From: Reyranella sp.
GTDB lineage: Bacteria; Pseudomonadota; Alphaproteobacteria; Reyranellales; Reyranellaceae
Assembly (NCBI RefSeq): GCF_004296935.1
Contig: NZ_SCVH01000083.1
Span: 32,075 to 96,074, forward strand
DNA length: 64,000 nt
Reading direction: 5' to 3'
Shown here: piece by piece, positions 32,455 through 41,103 of the stretch
Position numbering within the stretch: the stretch's first letter is position 1
Layout of the letters: every line of letters starts with the position of its first letter
Notes under the pieces: model-generated
Told to the model about the DNA's origin: nothing
Seen by the model: only the letters and a program-made list of their open reading frames with translations
The model's database searches: none
Position numbers and translations under genes: made by a program

Positions 32455-33179
32455 GCGGCCTGCTCGAGGTCGAGAGCCTGACGCGCCGCTTCGGCGGGCT
32501 TGTGGCCGTCGATGGATTGAGCTTCTCCGTCGGTGCGGGGGAGATCATGGGGCTGCTGGGCCCCAACGGCTCGGGCAAGACGACGGTGCTCAATCTGCTG
32601 TCGGGCGCGTTGCGTCCAGATCTCGGCAGCATCGCGCTGCGCGGTCAGGCCATCGCCGGCATGCCGGCGCACCGCATCGCCCGGCTTGGTGTGGCCCGCA
32701 CCTTCCAGATCGTGCGACCACTGGCATCGTTTACCTGTCACGACAATGTCCTGACCGGCCTTGCGTTCGGCAAGCGCCGCGCCTGGGGCACCCAGGCCCG
32801 TGCCGATGCCGACACGCTGCTCGACCGTGTCGGGCTGGCACGCGCCCGCGACGCCCTGCCGGGAGCGCTCACCTACATCGACCAGAAGCGGCTGGAACTC
32901 GCCCGCGCGCTGGCGCTGCAGCCGGACCTGCTGCTGCTCGACGAATGGCTGGCCGGACTCAATCCGACGGAACTGGAGCAGGGCATCGCTCTCATCCAGT
33001 CACTGCGCGGCCAGGGCATCACCATTCTGCTGGTCGAGCACGTCATGGACGCCATCCGCTCGCTTTGCGACCGCTGCCTGGTCATGAACACCGGCCGGTT
33101 GATCGCCTCCGGCCTGCCGGGCGAAGTCCTGGCCCATCCGGAAGTGGTCCGCGCCTACCTTGGAGACGATGATGCTTGA
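32451..33179 (+). CDS. ABC transporter ATPase (LivG family)
   Basis: A 242-residue ABC ATPase. Walker A is GPNGSGKTT (~37-45), the Q-loop is near TFQIVRP, and Walker B is LLLLDEWLAGL (~160-170). The signature region is degenerate (GALTYIDQKRLELARAL) instead of LSYGQQ, as in a subset of LivG proteins. A switch His follows in LVEHVMDAI (~203). It energises the importer with LivF. It overlaps both neighbours (4 bases with LivM, 8 with LivF). Confidence 0.9.
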   Translation: MSGLLEVESLTRRFGGLVAVDGLSFSVGAGEIMGLLGPNGSGKTTVLNLLSGALRPDLGSIALRGQAIAGMPAHRIARLGVARTFQIVRPLASFTCHDNVLTGLAFGKRRAWGTQARADADTLLDRVGLARARDALPGALTYIDQKRLELARALALQPDLLLLDEWLAGLNPTELEQGIALIQSLRGQGITILLVEHVMDAIRSLCDRCLVMNTGRLIASGLPGEVLAHPEVVRAYLGDDDA

Positions 33180-33891
33180 GGTGGCGGGCCTCTCCGTTCA
33201 GTACGGGCAGCATCGCGCCGTCGACGGCGTGGCGCTCACCGTGGCCGTGGGCGAGATCGTGGTCATCCTGGGCGCCAACGGGAGCGGAAAATCATCGCTC
33301 CTGAAGGCTGTGGCGGGTCTGCAGCCGCCGGGCGTGCAGGCGCGGGTGACGTTGGCGGGGCGCCAGCTCGCCGGCCTGCCGGCCCATGCCATCGTCGAGG
33401 CAGGGCTGGCGCTGGTCCCGGAGGGTCGCGGAATCTTCGGCGAGCTGACGGTACGCGAAAACCTGCTGCTCGGTGCCTTCGCGCGCCGCGCCCGGGCGGA
33501 CGAGGCGCGCAACCGTGAGCGCGTGCTCGCGCTTTTTCCGCGACTGGCCGAACGTTTGGAGCAGACGGCCCGCACCATGAGCGGCGGTGAGCAGCAGATG
33601 GTGGCCATCGGCCGGGCCCTGATGTCGGCGCCCGAAGTGCTGCTGCTCGACGAACCCTCGCTCGGCCTGTCGCCGCTGCTCTGCGGCGAGCTGTTCCGCG
33701 CGCTGGGACAAATCCGCGGCGACGGCATTTCCGTGCTGCTGGTCGAGCAGAACGCAAGACGCAGCCTCGCCGTCGCCGATCGCGGCTACCTGATCGAGAA
33801 TGGCCATATCGTCGGCACAGGCCGTGCGCAGGATCTGGCCAGTGATCCGGCGGTGCAACGCGCCTATCTCGGCGGCGCAAGGCGGGCATGA
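33172..33891 (+). CDS. ABC transporter ATPase (LivF family)
   Basis: A 239-residue ABC ATPase. Walker A is GANGSGKSS (~34-42), the signature is TMSGGEQQMVAIGRALM (~131-147), Walker B is VLLLDEPSLGLSP (~151-163) and LVEQNARRSL carries the LivF-specific H-loop replacement. Three in-frame starts are possible: TTG 33160, ATG 33169 and ATG 33172. I prefer 33172 because GGAG (33162-33165) then has a 6-base spacing. Its stop overlaps the SDR start (ATGA). Confidence 0.9.
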   Translation: MLEVAGLSVQYGQHRAVDGVALTVAVGEIVVILGANGSGKSSLLKAVAGLQPPGVQARVTLAGRQLAGLPAHAIVEAGLALVPEGRGIFGELTVRENLLLGAFARRARADEARNRERVLALFPRLAERLEQTARTMSGGEQQMVAIGRALMSAPEVLLLDEPSLGLSPLLCGELFRALGQIRGDGISVLLVEQNARRSLAVADRGYLIENGHIVGTGRAQDLASDPAVQRAYLGGARRA

Positions 33892-34649
33892 TGGGTATCC
33901 TCGACGGCAAGACCTGCATCGTGACCGGCGCGGCCGGCAGCCTGGGCCTCGCAAGCGCCTGCCGCTTCGCCGACGAGGGCGCCCGGGTCATGCTGGTCGA
34001 TCTCGACCGCGCCGGGCTCGACGCCGCCCTGAAGACGCTGCCCGAAGGACGCGCCACCGCCATGCTGGCTGACGTTTCCGATGCCAGGGAGACGGCGGCC
34101 TACGTGAGCGCCACGGTCGCGCGCTGGGGTCCGATCGACGTGCTGTTCAGCAATGCCGGCGTCAGCGGCGTCATCCGGCCGGTGACGGACTATCCCGAGG
34201 ACGTGTTCGACGCGGTGATGGCAGTGAACCTCAAGGGCTCGTTCCTCGCCTGCAAGTACGGCCTGCCGGGGATGCGCGATGGCGGCAGCATCATCATGAC
34301 CTCCAGCGTCGTGGGTGTGACCAGCGATCCCGGCATCGTGGCATATGCCGCTTCCAAGCACGGCTTGATCGGCCTGATGCGCACGGTGGCCAAGGAGGCC
34401 GCACCCCGGCGCATCCGCGTCAACGTCGTGGCGCCGGGGCCGATCGACAACGAATTCCAGCACAACGTCGAGAGCGGCCTCACCCTGGCGCTCGGCACCG
34501 ATGCGGGAAAATTCCTCGATTCCGTCATTCCACTCGGCCGTCACGCCAGGGCGGAGGAGGTGGCCGAGTCGGTTCTGTTCCTCGCCTCGGACCGCAGCGC
34601 CTTCACCACGGGGAGCGTGCTGATGGCTGACGGCGGCATGCACGTCTGA
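33888..34649 (+). CDS. SDR family oxidoreductase in the ABC importer operon
   Basis: A 253-residue classical SDR: TGAAGSLGLA (~13-22) for NAD(P), SNAGVSG (~89), SSVVG with catalytic Ser (~139) and YAASK (~153-157), ending MADGGMHV. It is translationally coupled to LivF (ATGA) and followed 18 bases later by the cupin gene, so its substrate is probably derived from what the ABC system imports, for example an alpha-hydroxy-ketone or aryl alcohol. Exact chemistry is unknown. Confidence 0.88.
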   Translation: MMGILDGKTCIVTGAAGSLGLASACRFADEGARVMLVDLDRAGLDAALKTLPEGRATAMLADVSDARETAAYVSATVARWGPIDVLFSNAGVSGVIRPVTDYPEDVFDAVMAVNLKGSFLACKYGLPGMRDGGSIIMTSSVVGVTSDPGIVAYAASKHGLIGLMRTVAKEAAPRRIRVNVVAPGPIDNEFQHNVESGLTLALGTDAGKFLDSVIPLGRHARAEEVAESVLFLASDRSAFTTGSVLMADGGMHV

Positions 34650-34667
34650 CAAAAACAGGAGGATGGG

Positions 34668-35183
34668 ATGGAATTCTGGCGCGATCTCAAGCCGATCGAG
34701 AAGGTCTTCCAGGCCGATGCCCTGCCCGAGGTCTATACCGCGAATGCCGCGACTGACGACGAGCGCTACTACGTGCCCTTCACCGAGACCGTGTCGTCGC
34801 GGCCGCTCTGGATTTCGCCCAGCCAGAACAAGTGGTGCGACATCCTGATGGCCAAGAGCGCCGGCCTGGTAAACCGGCACTATCATCCGCACGAGGTCTT
34901 CGCCTACACGATCTCGGGCAAGTGGGGCTATCTCGAGCACGACTGGACGGCGACAGCCGGCGACTTCATCTACGAAACGCCGGGCGAGGCCCATACGCTG
35001 GTGGCCTACGACCATCCCGATCCCATGAAGGTCTTCTTCATCGTGACCGGGCCCTTGGTCTGGTTGGACGAGAAGGGCGAGCCGGAGGGCTATTTCGACG
35101 TCCACCAGTACATCGCGCTCTGCAAGGCGCATTATGACAAGGTCGGGCTGGGTGCCGCCGCCATCGACAAGCTCTACCGCTGA
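34668..35183 (+). CDS. Cupin, 2,4'-dihydroxyacetophenone dioxygenase-like
   Basis: A 171-residue single-domain cupin. LVNRHYHPHEVFAYTISGKW (~66-85) supplies metal-binding His and Glu, and AGDFIYETPGEAHTLV (~94-109) carries the last His. These segments resemble the 2,4'-dihydroxyacetophenone dioxygenase family, Fe-dependent enzymes that cleave an aryl hydroxyketone into carboxylates. It is the last gene of the importer operon. AGGAGG(A) lies 6-7 bases upstream of ATG. A palindrome follows at 35214. Confidence 0.82.
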   Translation: MEFWRDLKPIEKVFQADALPEVYTANAATDDERYYVPFTETVSSRPLWISPSQNKWCDILMAKSAGLVNRHYHPHEVFAYTISGKWGYLEHDWTATAGDFIYETPGEAHTLVAYDHPDPMKVFFIVTGPLVWLDEKGEPEGYFDVHQYIALCKAHYDKVGLGAAAIDKLYR

Positions 35184-35213
35184 GGCCGCCGCACAGGGCT
35201 GGTTTCGTCTTGC

Positions 35214-35236
35214 GCTCATGAAGTCTTCTCATGAGC
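35214..35236. promoter_or_regulatory. Perfect palindrome, candidate operator
   Basis: GCTCATGA (35214-35221) and TCATGAGC (35229-35236) form 8-bp perfect arms with a 7-base spacer. A third half-site, GCTCATG, occurs at 35265-35271, before the CmcJ-like gene start at 35304. A regulator-binding site is more likely than a terminator since no T-run follows. Confidence 0.5.
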
Positions 35237-35303
35237 CATTGCCGCTTGAACCCGGTATCTGACTGCTCATGTAATTGGGGCAACGCCAGTTGTGGGTGCG
35301 ACC

Positions 35304-36161
35304 ATGCCGAACATCCGACCTCTCGAACCGACCATCGTGAACCGCCCGCCGACGGCCCCTTGGGTCGAGGCACCGGTCCAGTATCTCGCCGACCTCAGCA
35401 TCAAGCCGGTGACCTACAATCCCCCGAACGGCACCGGCGTGCCGCGCCGGATCGGCAACTACCGCGACTTTCCCGTCCGTATTCACGATGCGCGGCCGAT
35501 CGTCCGTGACCTGTCGCTCGACCGCCAGGCCTTCGTCCTGACGCACCACGACACCGTCGTGCGCGATTTCTACGACAAGGAAGAGGTGCGAACCGTCTAC
35601 GAGCCCGAGGTCGAGGCGCTGATCAAGCGCGAGACCGGCGCTTCCAAAGTCGTGGTATTCGACCACACCGTGCGCACTGCCGACCGCGCCGTCGAGCGCG
35701 GGCTGCGCGCCCCGGTGCGCAGCGTGCACAACGACTACACGGAGAAATCAGGCCCGCAGCGCGTGCGCGACCTGCTCTCGCCCGAGGAAGCCGAGATGCG
35801 CCTCAAAAAGCGCTTCGCCGAATACAACGTCTGGCGCAACATCGTCCATGAGCCGATCGAGATGGCGCCGCTGGGCTTCGTCGACGCCGAAAGCATCGCG
35901 CCGCGCGACCTCGCCGTCTGCGATCTCATCTATGCCGACCGCACAGGCGAGATCTACATCGGCGTCCGGAACACCGACCACCGCTGGTACTACTTTCCCA
36001 AGATGACCCGGGACGAAGCGATCCTGATCAAGTGCTACGATTCGATGAAGGATGGCCGGGCCCGCTTCTCGCTGCACTCGGCCTTCGACGATCCGACGTC
36101 GCCCGCCAATCCCAAGCCGCGCCAGAGCATCGAGAGCCGCGCCTTCGCGTTTTTTGACTGA
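35304..36161 (+). CDS. CmcJ/NvfI family oxidoreductase-like protein
   Basis: A 285-residue protein. KVVVFDHTVR (~114-123), VRSVHNDYTEKSGP (~139-152) with a HxD-type His/Asp pair, and RNTDHRWYYFPKMTRDEAI (~223-241) are the conserved blocks of the CmcJ/AsaB/NvfI family, which are Fe(II)-type oxygenase relatives seen in secondary and aromatic metabolism. The H-N-D metal motif and later His support catalysis. ATG 35304 was preferred to GTG 35292. It may belong functionally with the preceding importer operon but has its own upstream palindrome. It converges on the hydrolase gene at 36165. Confidence 0.82.
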   Translation: MPNIRPLEPTIVNRPPTAPWVEAPVQYLADLSIKPVTYNPPNGTGVPRRIGNYRDFPVRIHDARPIVRDLSLDRQAFVLTHHDTVVRDFYDKEEVRTVYEPEVEALIKRETGASKVVVFDHTVRTADRAVERGLRAPVRSVHNDYTEKSGPQRVRDLLSPEEAEMRLKKRFAEYNVWRNIVHEPIEMAPLGFVDAESIAPRDLAVCDLIYADRTGEIYIGVRNTDHRWYYFPKMTRDEAILIKCYDSMKDGRARFSLHSAFDDPTSPANPKPRQSIESRAFAFFD

Positions 36162-36164
36162 ATA

Positions 36165-36884
36165 CTAGGCCCGCGCGATCGCCTCGAGGTGTTCGACCAG
36201 TTCCTCGGGATTGCTGAAGAAGGGCGAGTGGCCGCACTCCATGGTGATGACCTTGCAGGGGGTCGACTTCACCATCAGCCGTTGGAGGTTGATTCGGATG
36301 GCGTGATCGTGCGTGCATTCGATGTACCAGCGCGGCACCGAACCGAAGCGTTCCTCGGTGAGCGTCACCGGCGTCGTCGAGATGGCGAGCGGCTGCGGGC
36401 GCAGGCGCTCCATGGCACGGTAGCGATCCTCCGGCGAAACGTCGGCGTAGAAAAGGCTCGGCAACTTGTCGCGGGCGAAGGTGTAGGTCGCGCCGTCTGG
36501 GCTGACCTGCCGCGCCAGCCGGAACATCGTATCCGGTTCCATCGACGTCATGTCCCGGCCGCAGCTGCCGGATGGCGGCAGGAGAGCGCAAATATAGACC
36601 AGCGCCTTGAGCTTGCGCCGGCGAGCCTCGGCCACCTGGCTGATGGTGACGCCGCCCAGCGAATGGCCGACCAGGACGACCGGCTCGTCCATCTTGTCGA
36701 GCAGCCGCGACAGCTTCTCGACGTTGTCGGCGAGGGTGACGTTGGCGGGCGGCGTCGGATCCTTGCCGAGGCCCGGCAGATCGGGAGCGCAAACCTTGTG
36801 GCCGTTCGCCTCCAGCAGCGGCACGACCTTTTCCCAGCACCAGCCGCCCGTGCACGCACCATGGACCAGCATGAACGTCGCCAT
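36165..36884 (-). CDS. Alpha/beta hydrolase (plant-esterase/hydroxynitrile-lyase-like)
   Basis: A 239-residue protein beginning MATFMLVHGACTGGWCW, the oxyanion HGACTGGWCW block of the MES/HNL-like esterases. The nucleophile elbow is VGHSLGG (Ser75), and the terminal MECGHSPFF (~220) supplies the His. Bacterial members hydrolyse small esters or salicylate-type esters; the substrate is not known. It is the downstream partner of the HSDL2-like SDR (8 bases apart). I chose ATG 36884; ATG 36872 is also possible. Confidence 0.87.
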   Translation of the reverse strand: MATFMLVHGACTGGWCWEKVVPLLEANGHKVCAPDLPGLGKDPTPPANVTLADNVEKLSRLLDKMDEPVVLVGHSLGGVTISQVAEARRRKLKALVYICALLPPSGSCGRDMTSMEPDTMFRLARQVSPDGATYTFARDKLPSLFYADVSPEDRYRAMERLRPQPLAISTTPVTLTEERFGSVPRWYIECTHDHAIRINLQRLMVKSTPCKVITMECGHSPFFSNPEELVEHLEAIARA

Positions 36885-36892
36885 GGCCGCGA

Positions 36893-37747
36893 CTAGCCTC
36901 GGCCGACGACGGTGCGGGCGCCCGGGGCGGGCACGAAAAAGTCCGGGATCAACGGCGTGCCGGGCGAGACGGCATAGGGGTCGAAGTTCGTCACCCCCTC
37001 GGCCGCCAGCACCTCGTCGTCGATGAAGAAGTTGCCGCTGCAGTCCTTGGCCGGGCGATTGAGAATGGCGTGGGCTGCGTCGGCCATGATCTCTGGCTTG
37101 CGGCAGCGCTTCATCGCCTCGTCGCCGCCCAGCACGTTCTGGATGGCGGCCGTGGCGATGGCGGTGCGGGGCCACAGGCAGTTGAAGGCGATCCCCTTGT
37201 CCTTGAATTCCGCTGCCATCGCCCAAGCGTAGACCGACATCGAATATTTCGCGAGCGTGTAGGGCGGATGGTTGGCGAACCATTTGACGTCGAAATCGAG
37301 CGGCGGCGACAGGTTCAGAACGTGCGGGTTTGCCGCCTTCATCAGATGGGGGATGCACTTCTGCGACACCATGAATGTGCCGCGGCCGTTGATCTGATGC
37401 ATCAGATCGTAGCGTTTCATCTGTGTGGCGAGCGTGCCGGTGAGGCTGATGGCGCTGGCGTTGTTCACCAGGATATCGATGCCGCCGAACTTCGCCACGG
37501 TGTCGGCCACCGCCTTGTCGACGCTCTGCTCGTCACGGATGTCACACGCGATCGGCAGCGCCTTGCCGCCGGCCTTCTCGATCTCCTCGGCGGCGGTGAA
37601 GATCGTGCCGGCGAGCCTCGGGTCGGGCTTCACTGTCTTGGCGGCGATGGTGACATTGGCGCCGTCGCGCGCCGCGCGCAGTGCAATGGCAAGGCCGATG
37701 CCGCGGCTGGCGCCGGTGATGAACAGTGTCTTGTTACCCAGGCTCAT
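36893..37747 (-). CDS. SDR family oxidoreductase (HSDL2-like)
   Basis: A 284-residue SDR. TGASRGIGLAIALRAARDGA (~11-30) is followed by NVTIAAKTVKPDPRLAGTI, a basic NADP-type insert characteristic of the hydroxysteroid dehydrogenase-like 2 group. NNASAIS (~95) replaces NNAG. The catalytic pair is YTLAK (~168-172), and NLSPPL (~152) holds the Ser. RPAKDCSGNFFIDDEVL near 240 is also a HSDL2 feature. Peroxisomal and bacterial HSDL2 relatives are linked to fatty-acid metabolism. It diverges from the amidase, 81 bases away. Confidence 0.88.
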   Translation of the reverse strand: MSLGNKTLFITGASRGIGLAIALRAARDGANVTIAAKTVKPDPRLAGTIFTAAEEIEKAGGKALPIACDIRDEQSVDKAVADTVAKFGGIDILVNNASAISLTGTLATQMKRYDLMHQINGRGTFMVSQKCIPHLMKAANPHVLNLSPPLDFDVKWFANHPPYTLAKYSMSVYAWAMAAEFKDKGIAFNCLWPRTAIATAAIQNVLGGDEAMKRCRKPEIMADAAHAILNRPAKDCSGNFFIDDEVLAAEGVTNFDPYAVSPGTPLIPDFFVPAPGARTVVGRG

Positions 37748-37828
37748 GGCGTCCCCAAGAATTCCTTGGGCTCTATAGCCGGGTGTGGGAGGGGCGACTA
37801 GTCTCGGCATGGTGCAAGGGAGGCATGC

Positions 37829-39286
37829 ATGGACCCGTGTTTCGAGACCGCTACCGGCCTTGGACGCGCTATACGAAACGGCCGCCTGAGTTCGGCCGAA
37901 GCGACCGAAGCGCACCTGCAGCGGATTGCCCGGATTAACGGTCCGCTGAATGCGCTGGTGGTCGTCGACCGCGCCGGCGCGATGAAGGCCGCGCGGGCGG
38001 CGGATCGTGCGCTCGGCAGGAGCGGCGCCGGGAAAGAGGCCAAGCTCGGGCCGCTGCACGGCGTGCCGATCACCATCAAGGAGGCCTTCGATGTCGCCGG
38101 CCTCAGGACGACCTCGAGCCACCCGCCGCTCAAGGACAATGTCGCCAGGGCCGATGCCAGTCTGGTGGCGCGGCTGCGCGCCGCCGGTGCGGTCATCCTC
38201 GGCAAGACCAACGTGCCCGAACTCTGCATGGATTTTCAGACCGAGAGTCCGCTGTTCGGTACGACCAAGAACGCCTGGGATGCGCGGCGCACAGCCGGCG
38301 GCTCGACGGGCGGCGGCGGCGTCGCGGTGGCGGCGCGCCTGTCACCGCTGGAATTTGGCAGCGACATCGGCGGTTCGGTGCGCAATCCAGCCCACTACAA
38401 CGGTATCTTTTCCCTGAAGCCCAGCGAATGGCGAGTGCCCGGCCGCGGCCATGTGCCCGATCTCCCGGGGCGGACGCGGACCGTCCGCTACATGGGCGTA
38501 TTCGGGCCGCTGGCGCGCTCGGTCGCCGATCTCGAGACGGCGCTCCGGATCATCGCCGGTCCCGACGGCAACGAGGCCGAAGCGGCGCCGGTGCCGCTGG
38601 GGCGGACGCCCATCTTCAAGCCTGGCGACCTGTGCATCGCGGTTCTCGACAGCAATCCGTTGGTGCGGGTATCGGCCGATACCGCCGCCGTGGTCCAGGC
38701 AACCGCCCGCCTGCTGGGCAAGGCCGGCGCCAAGGTGAGGCGCGCCGAGCCCGCCGCGTTCGATTGGCAGCAGAGCTGGGACGACTGGTCCGACCTGCTG
38801 CAGTACGAGGTCCGCGCGCTTCAGCCCCTGGCCGAGCGTGAGCGCTTCTATGCTATGGGCGGCGCCATCGATCCGTCGGCGCGCTCGGTGGCGCGCGCGG
38901 CCCGTCTCGACATGGCGCAATTCTTCGCCGTGCTCGATCGTCGGGATCGGGTCATTCGCCAATGCGAGGCGTTGCTCGACGACTACGACGCCTGGCTGAT
39001 GCCGGTGATGCCGGACGCAGCCTTCATCCGCCAGAAGTCGAGTGAGCCTTTGTACATCGACGGCGTGGCGTATCCGTATTTTTTCGCCGGCACGTCCTAC
39101 AACTACCTGGCCAACCTGACAGGTCAGCCGTCGATCGTGCTGCCCTGCGGCTTTTCGCGAGATGGCCTGCCCATCGGGCTGCAGCTCATGGGCAGGCGCT
39201 GGAGCGAGGCCAAGCTGCTGGGCGTCGCCAAGGTGCTGGAAAGGCTTCTACCGCCCTGTCCGGTGCCGCCGAGCTACAAGGACTGA
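37829..39286 (+). CDS. Amidase signature family enzyme
   Basis: A 485-residue cytosolic amidase. The Ser-cisSer-Lys triad can be placed as Lys84 (ITIKEAF), Ser159 (GGSTGGGG) and Ser183 (IGGSVRNP); spacings of 75 and 24 residues equal those in FAAH. PLHGVPITIKE and GLPIGLQLMGRRW are further family blocks. It hydrolyses an unidentified amide such as a fatty or aryl amide. It is a single gene, convergent with the Bug protein at 39291 with 4 bases between the stops. Confidence 0.92.
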   Translation: MDPCFETATGLGRAIRNGRLSSAEATEAHLQRIARINGPLNALVVVDRAGAMKAARAADRALGRSGAGKEAKLGPLHGVPITIKEAFDVAGLRTTSSHPPLKDNVARADASLVARLRAAGAVILGKTNVPELCMDFQTESPLFGTTKNAWDARRTAGGSTGGGGVAVAARLSPLEFGSDIGGSVRNPAHYNGIFSLKPSEWRVPGRGHVPDLPGRTRTVRYMGVFGPLARSVADLETALRIIAGPDGNEAEAAPVPLGRTPIFKPGDLCIAVLDSNPLVRVSADTAAVVQATARLLGKAGAKVRRAEPAAFDWQQSWDDWSDLLQYEVRALQPLAERERFYAMGGAIDPSARSVARAARLDMAQFFAVLDRRDRVIRQCEALLDDYDAWLMPVMPDAAFIRQKSSEPLYIDGVAYPYFFAGTSYNYLANLTGQPSIVLPCGFSRDGLPIGLQLMGRRWSEAKLLGVAKVLERLLPPCPVPPSYKD

Positions 39287-39290
39287 CGCC

Positions 39291-40262
39291 TCATTCGACC
39301 TTCACGCCGGCCTTCTCGATGATCGGCGTCCATTTGGCGACCTCGGCCTTCTGGAAAGCCGTGAAGGCGGCCGGCGCCATCTGCTCGGGTGTCGGAATGT
39401 CCTGGCCGAGGTCTTCCAGCTTGCGGCGGATCTCCGGGTCCTTCAGCGCCACGACGGCGGCGGCATTCAGCTTGGCGATGATCTCCGGCGGCGTGCCCTT
39501 GGGCGCCCACAACCCGTGCCAGATCGCGACCTCGATGCCGGGGAAGCCGGCCTCAGCCGTCGTCGGGATGTCGGGGGCGGCGGCGTTGCGCTGTTTGGCG
39601 GTCACCGCATAGACCTTGATCTTGCCCGCGCGGATGTGCGGCAGCGAATTCGACGACTGGTCGATCATGATCTGGATCTGGTTGGCGATCAGGTCCTGTA
39701 CGGCCGGTCCCGTGCCGCGATAGGGCACGAGCTGGTAGTTGGTGCCGGTGGCGGCGAAGAAGGCGAGCACACCGATGTGCGAGCCCGAGCCCATGCCGGC
39801 GGTGCCGCCCGAGACCTTATCGGCGTTGGCCTTCAGGTAGGCGACCAGTTCCTTGAGGTCCTTCGCCGGGATCTGGTTGGAAGTCACGACCAGAAGCGGG
39901 TTGGACGGCAGCAGTGCGACCGGAACCAGGTCGTTCTGCAGGTCGTAGGTCAGCTTCTTGTAGATCGCGCCGTTGACCACGTTGGTGCCGAGGTGGCCGA
40001 TGCCGATCGTGTAGCCGTCGGGCGCCGAGCGCGCGAGCTTGCCCATGGCGATGGTGCCGGCGGCTCCGGCGACGTTGTCGATGATCATCTGCTGGCCGAG
40101 TTCCCGGCTCATGCGCTCGCCCACGATGCGGGCCATGACGTCGGTCGGGCCGCCGGCCGCGAAAGGCACGATGAGGCTGATCGGCTTGGTGGGGTAGGCT
40201 TGGGCGAAAGCAGGCCCGGCAGCCGCAACGGCCAGCAAGGCAAGCGCGGTTCTGCGCAGCAT
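39291..40262 (-). CDS. Bug-family binding protein, downstream of an ABC permease pair
   Basis: A 323-residue periplasmic protein. Signal peptide 1-21 (cleavage AFAQ). VPFAAGGPTDVMARIV (~31-46) is the Bug carboxylate loop. APDGYTIGIGH (~81) and VPYRGTGPAVQDLIANQI (~181-198) are family blocks. Bug proteins usually serve TctA/TctB permeases, but this gene lies 52 bases after, and in line with, NitT/TauT-type ABC permease and ATPase genes that lack their own binding protein. It may be the binding protein of that importer. ATG 40262 begins the signal peptide. Confidence 0.9.
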   Translation of the reverse strand: MLRRTALALLAVAAAGPAFAQAYPTKPISLIVPFAAGGPTDVMARIVGERMSRELGQQMIIDNVAGAAGTIAMGKLARSAPDGYTIGIGHLGTNVVNGAIYKKLTYDLQNDLVPVALLPSNPLLVVTSNQIPAKDLKELVAYLKANADKVSGGTAGMGSGSHIGVLAFFAATGTNYQLVPYRGTGPAVQDLIANQIQIMIDQSSNSLPHIRAGKIKVYAVTAKQRNAAAPDIPTTAEAGFPGIEVAIWHGLWAPKGTPPEIIAKLNAAAVVALKDPEIRRKLEDLGQDIPTPEQMAPAAFTAFQKAEVAKWTPIIEKAGVKVE

Positions 40263-40314
40263 GACGATTCCTCCCTGAACTCCTTGTTGGCAGGAGACTA
40301 GCCGGGCGGTGCCG

Positions 40315-41103
40315 TCAGCGCCACCGCAGGACAGACCGCTCCAACCGTCCAAGGCCCCAGGAGATCAGCAGGCCGAACACCGACAGCACGACCACGCCGG
40401 CCAGGAGCTGGTCGGTCTGCATCAGGTTGCCGGCCGTGAGCACAAAGGCGCCGATGCCGTGCTGGGCGCCGATCATCTCGGCTGCGACCACCAGCAGCAG
40501 CGCCACCGAGGCGGAGATGCGGAAGCCCGCAAGGATGCCGGGCATGGCGCCGGGCAGCAGGATCTTGGCCACGATGTCCCGCGCCGGCAGGCCGAAGCTC
40601 TGGGCCATGCGGATGAGGTTGCGCGGCACGGAATCGCAGGCGCTGTAGGCCGATATGACCGTAGGGAAAAAAACGCCGAGGGCGATGGTGGCGACCTTGG
40701 AAGGCTCACCGATGCCCAGCCACAGGATCAGCACCGGCAGCAGCGCGATCTTGGGAATCGGGAACAACGCCGATACGATCGGCAGTCCGGCCGCCCGGGC
40801 CGAGGAGAAAATGCCCATGGCGAGACCCAGGGCGAGGCCCGCGGCTGTACCGATGATCCAGCCCGGGACGATGCGCTTCAATGACGCCGTCACATGCTCC
40901 ATCAGCGTGCCGTCGAACCACAGGTCGCGGAGCGCGCGGACGATGGCGGCCGGGCTCGGCATGAAGAGCGGCGGCAGCAGGCCGCTGCTCGACGCCGCCT
41001 GCCACAGGCCGATCAGCACGGCGAACACGATCCACGGCACGGCACGGCGGGGTGCCGGCGCGAAGCCGCCGCCGCGGAAGGGAACGGGGCGTCTTTCAGA
41101 CAT
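40315..41103 (-). CDS. NitT/TauT (SsuC)-type ABC transporter permease
   Basis: A 262-residue inner-membrane permease with six helices. The EAA loop of the family is seen as SFGLPARDIVAKILLPGAMPG (split around residues ~163-183), and the N-terminal SERRPVPFRGG tail is cytosolic. Family members import taurine, alkanesulfonates, nitrate or related anions. It overlaps the ATPase gene by 8 bases and follows the atu-like genes on the same strand, so its cargo is likely linked to that pathway. Confidence 0.9.
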   Translation of the reverse strand: MSERRPVPFRGGGFAPAPRRAVPWIVFAVLIGLWQAASSSGLLPPLFMPSPAAIVRALRDLWFDGTLMEHVTASLKRIVPGWIIGTAAGLALGLAMGIFSSARAAGLPIVSALFPIPKIALLPVLILWLGIGEPSKVATIALGVFFPTVISAYSACDSVPRNLIRMAQSFGLPARDIVAKILLPGAMPGILAGFRISASVALLLVVAAEMIGAQHGIGAFVLTAGNLMQTDQLLAGVVVLSVFGLLISWGLGRLERSVLRWR

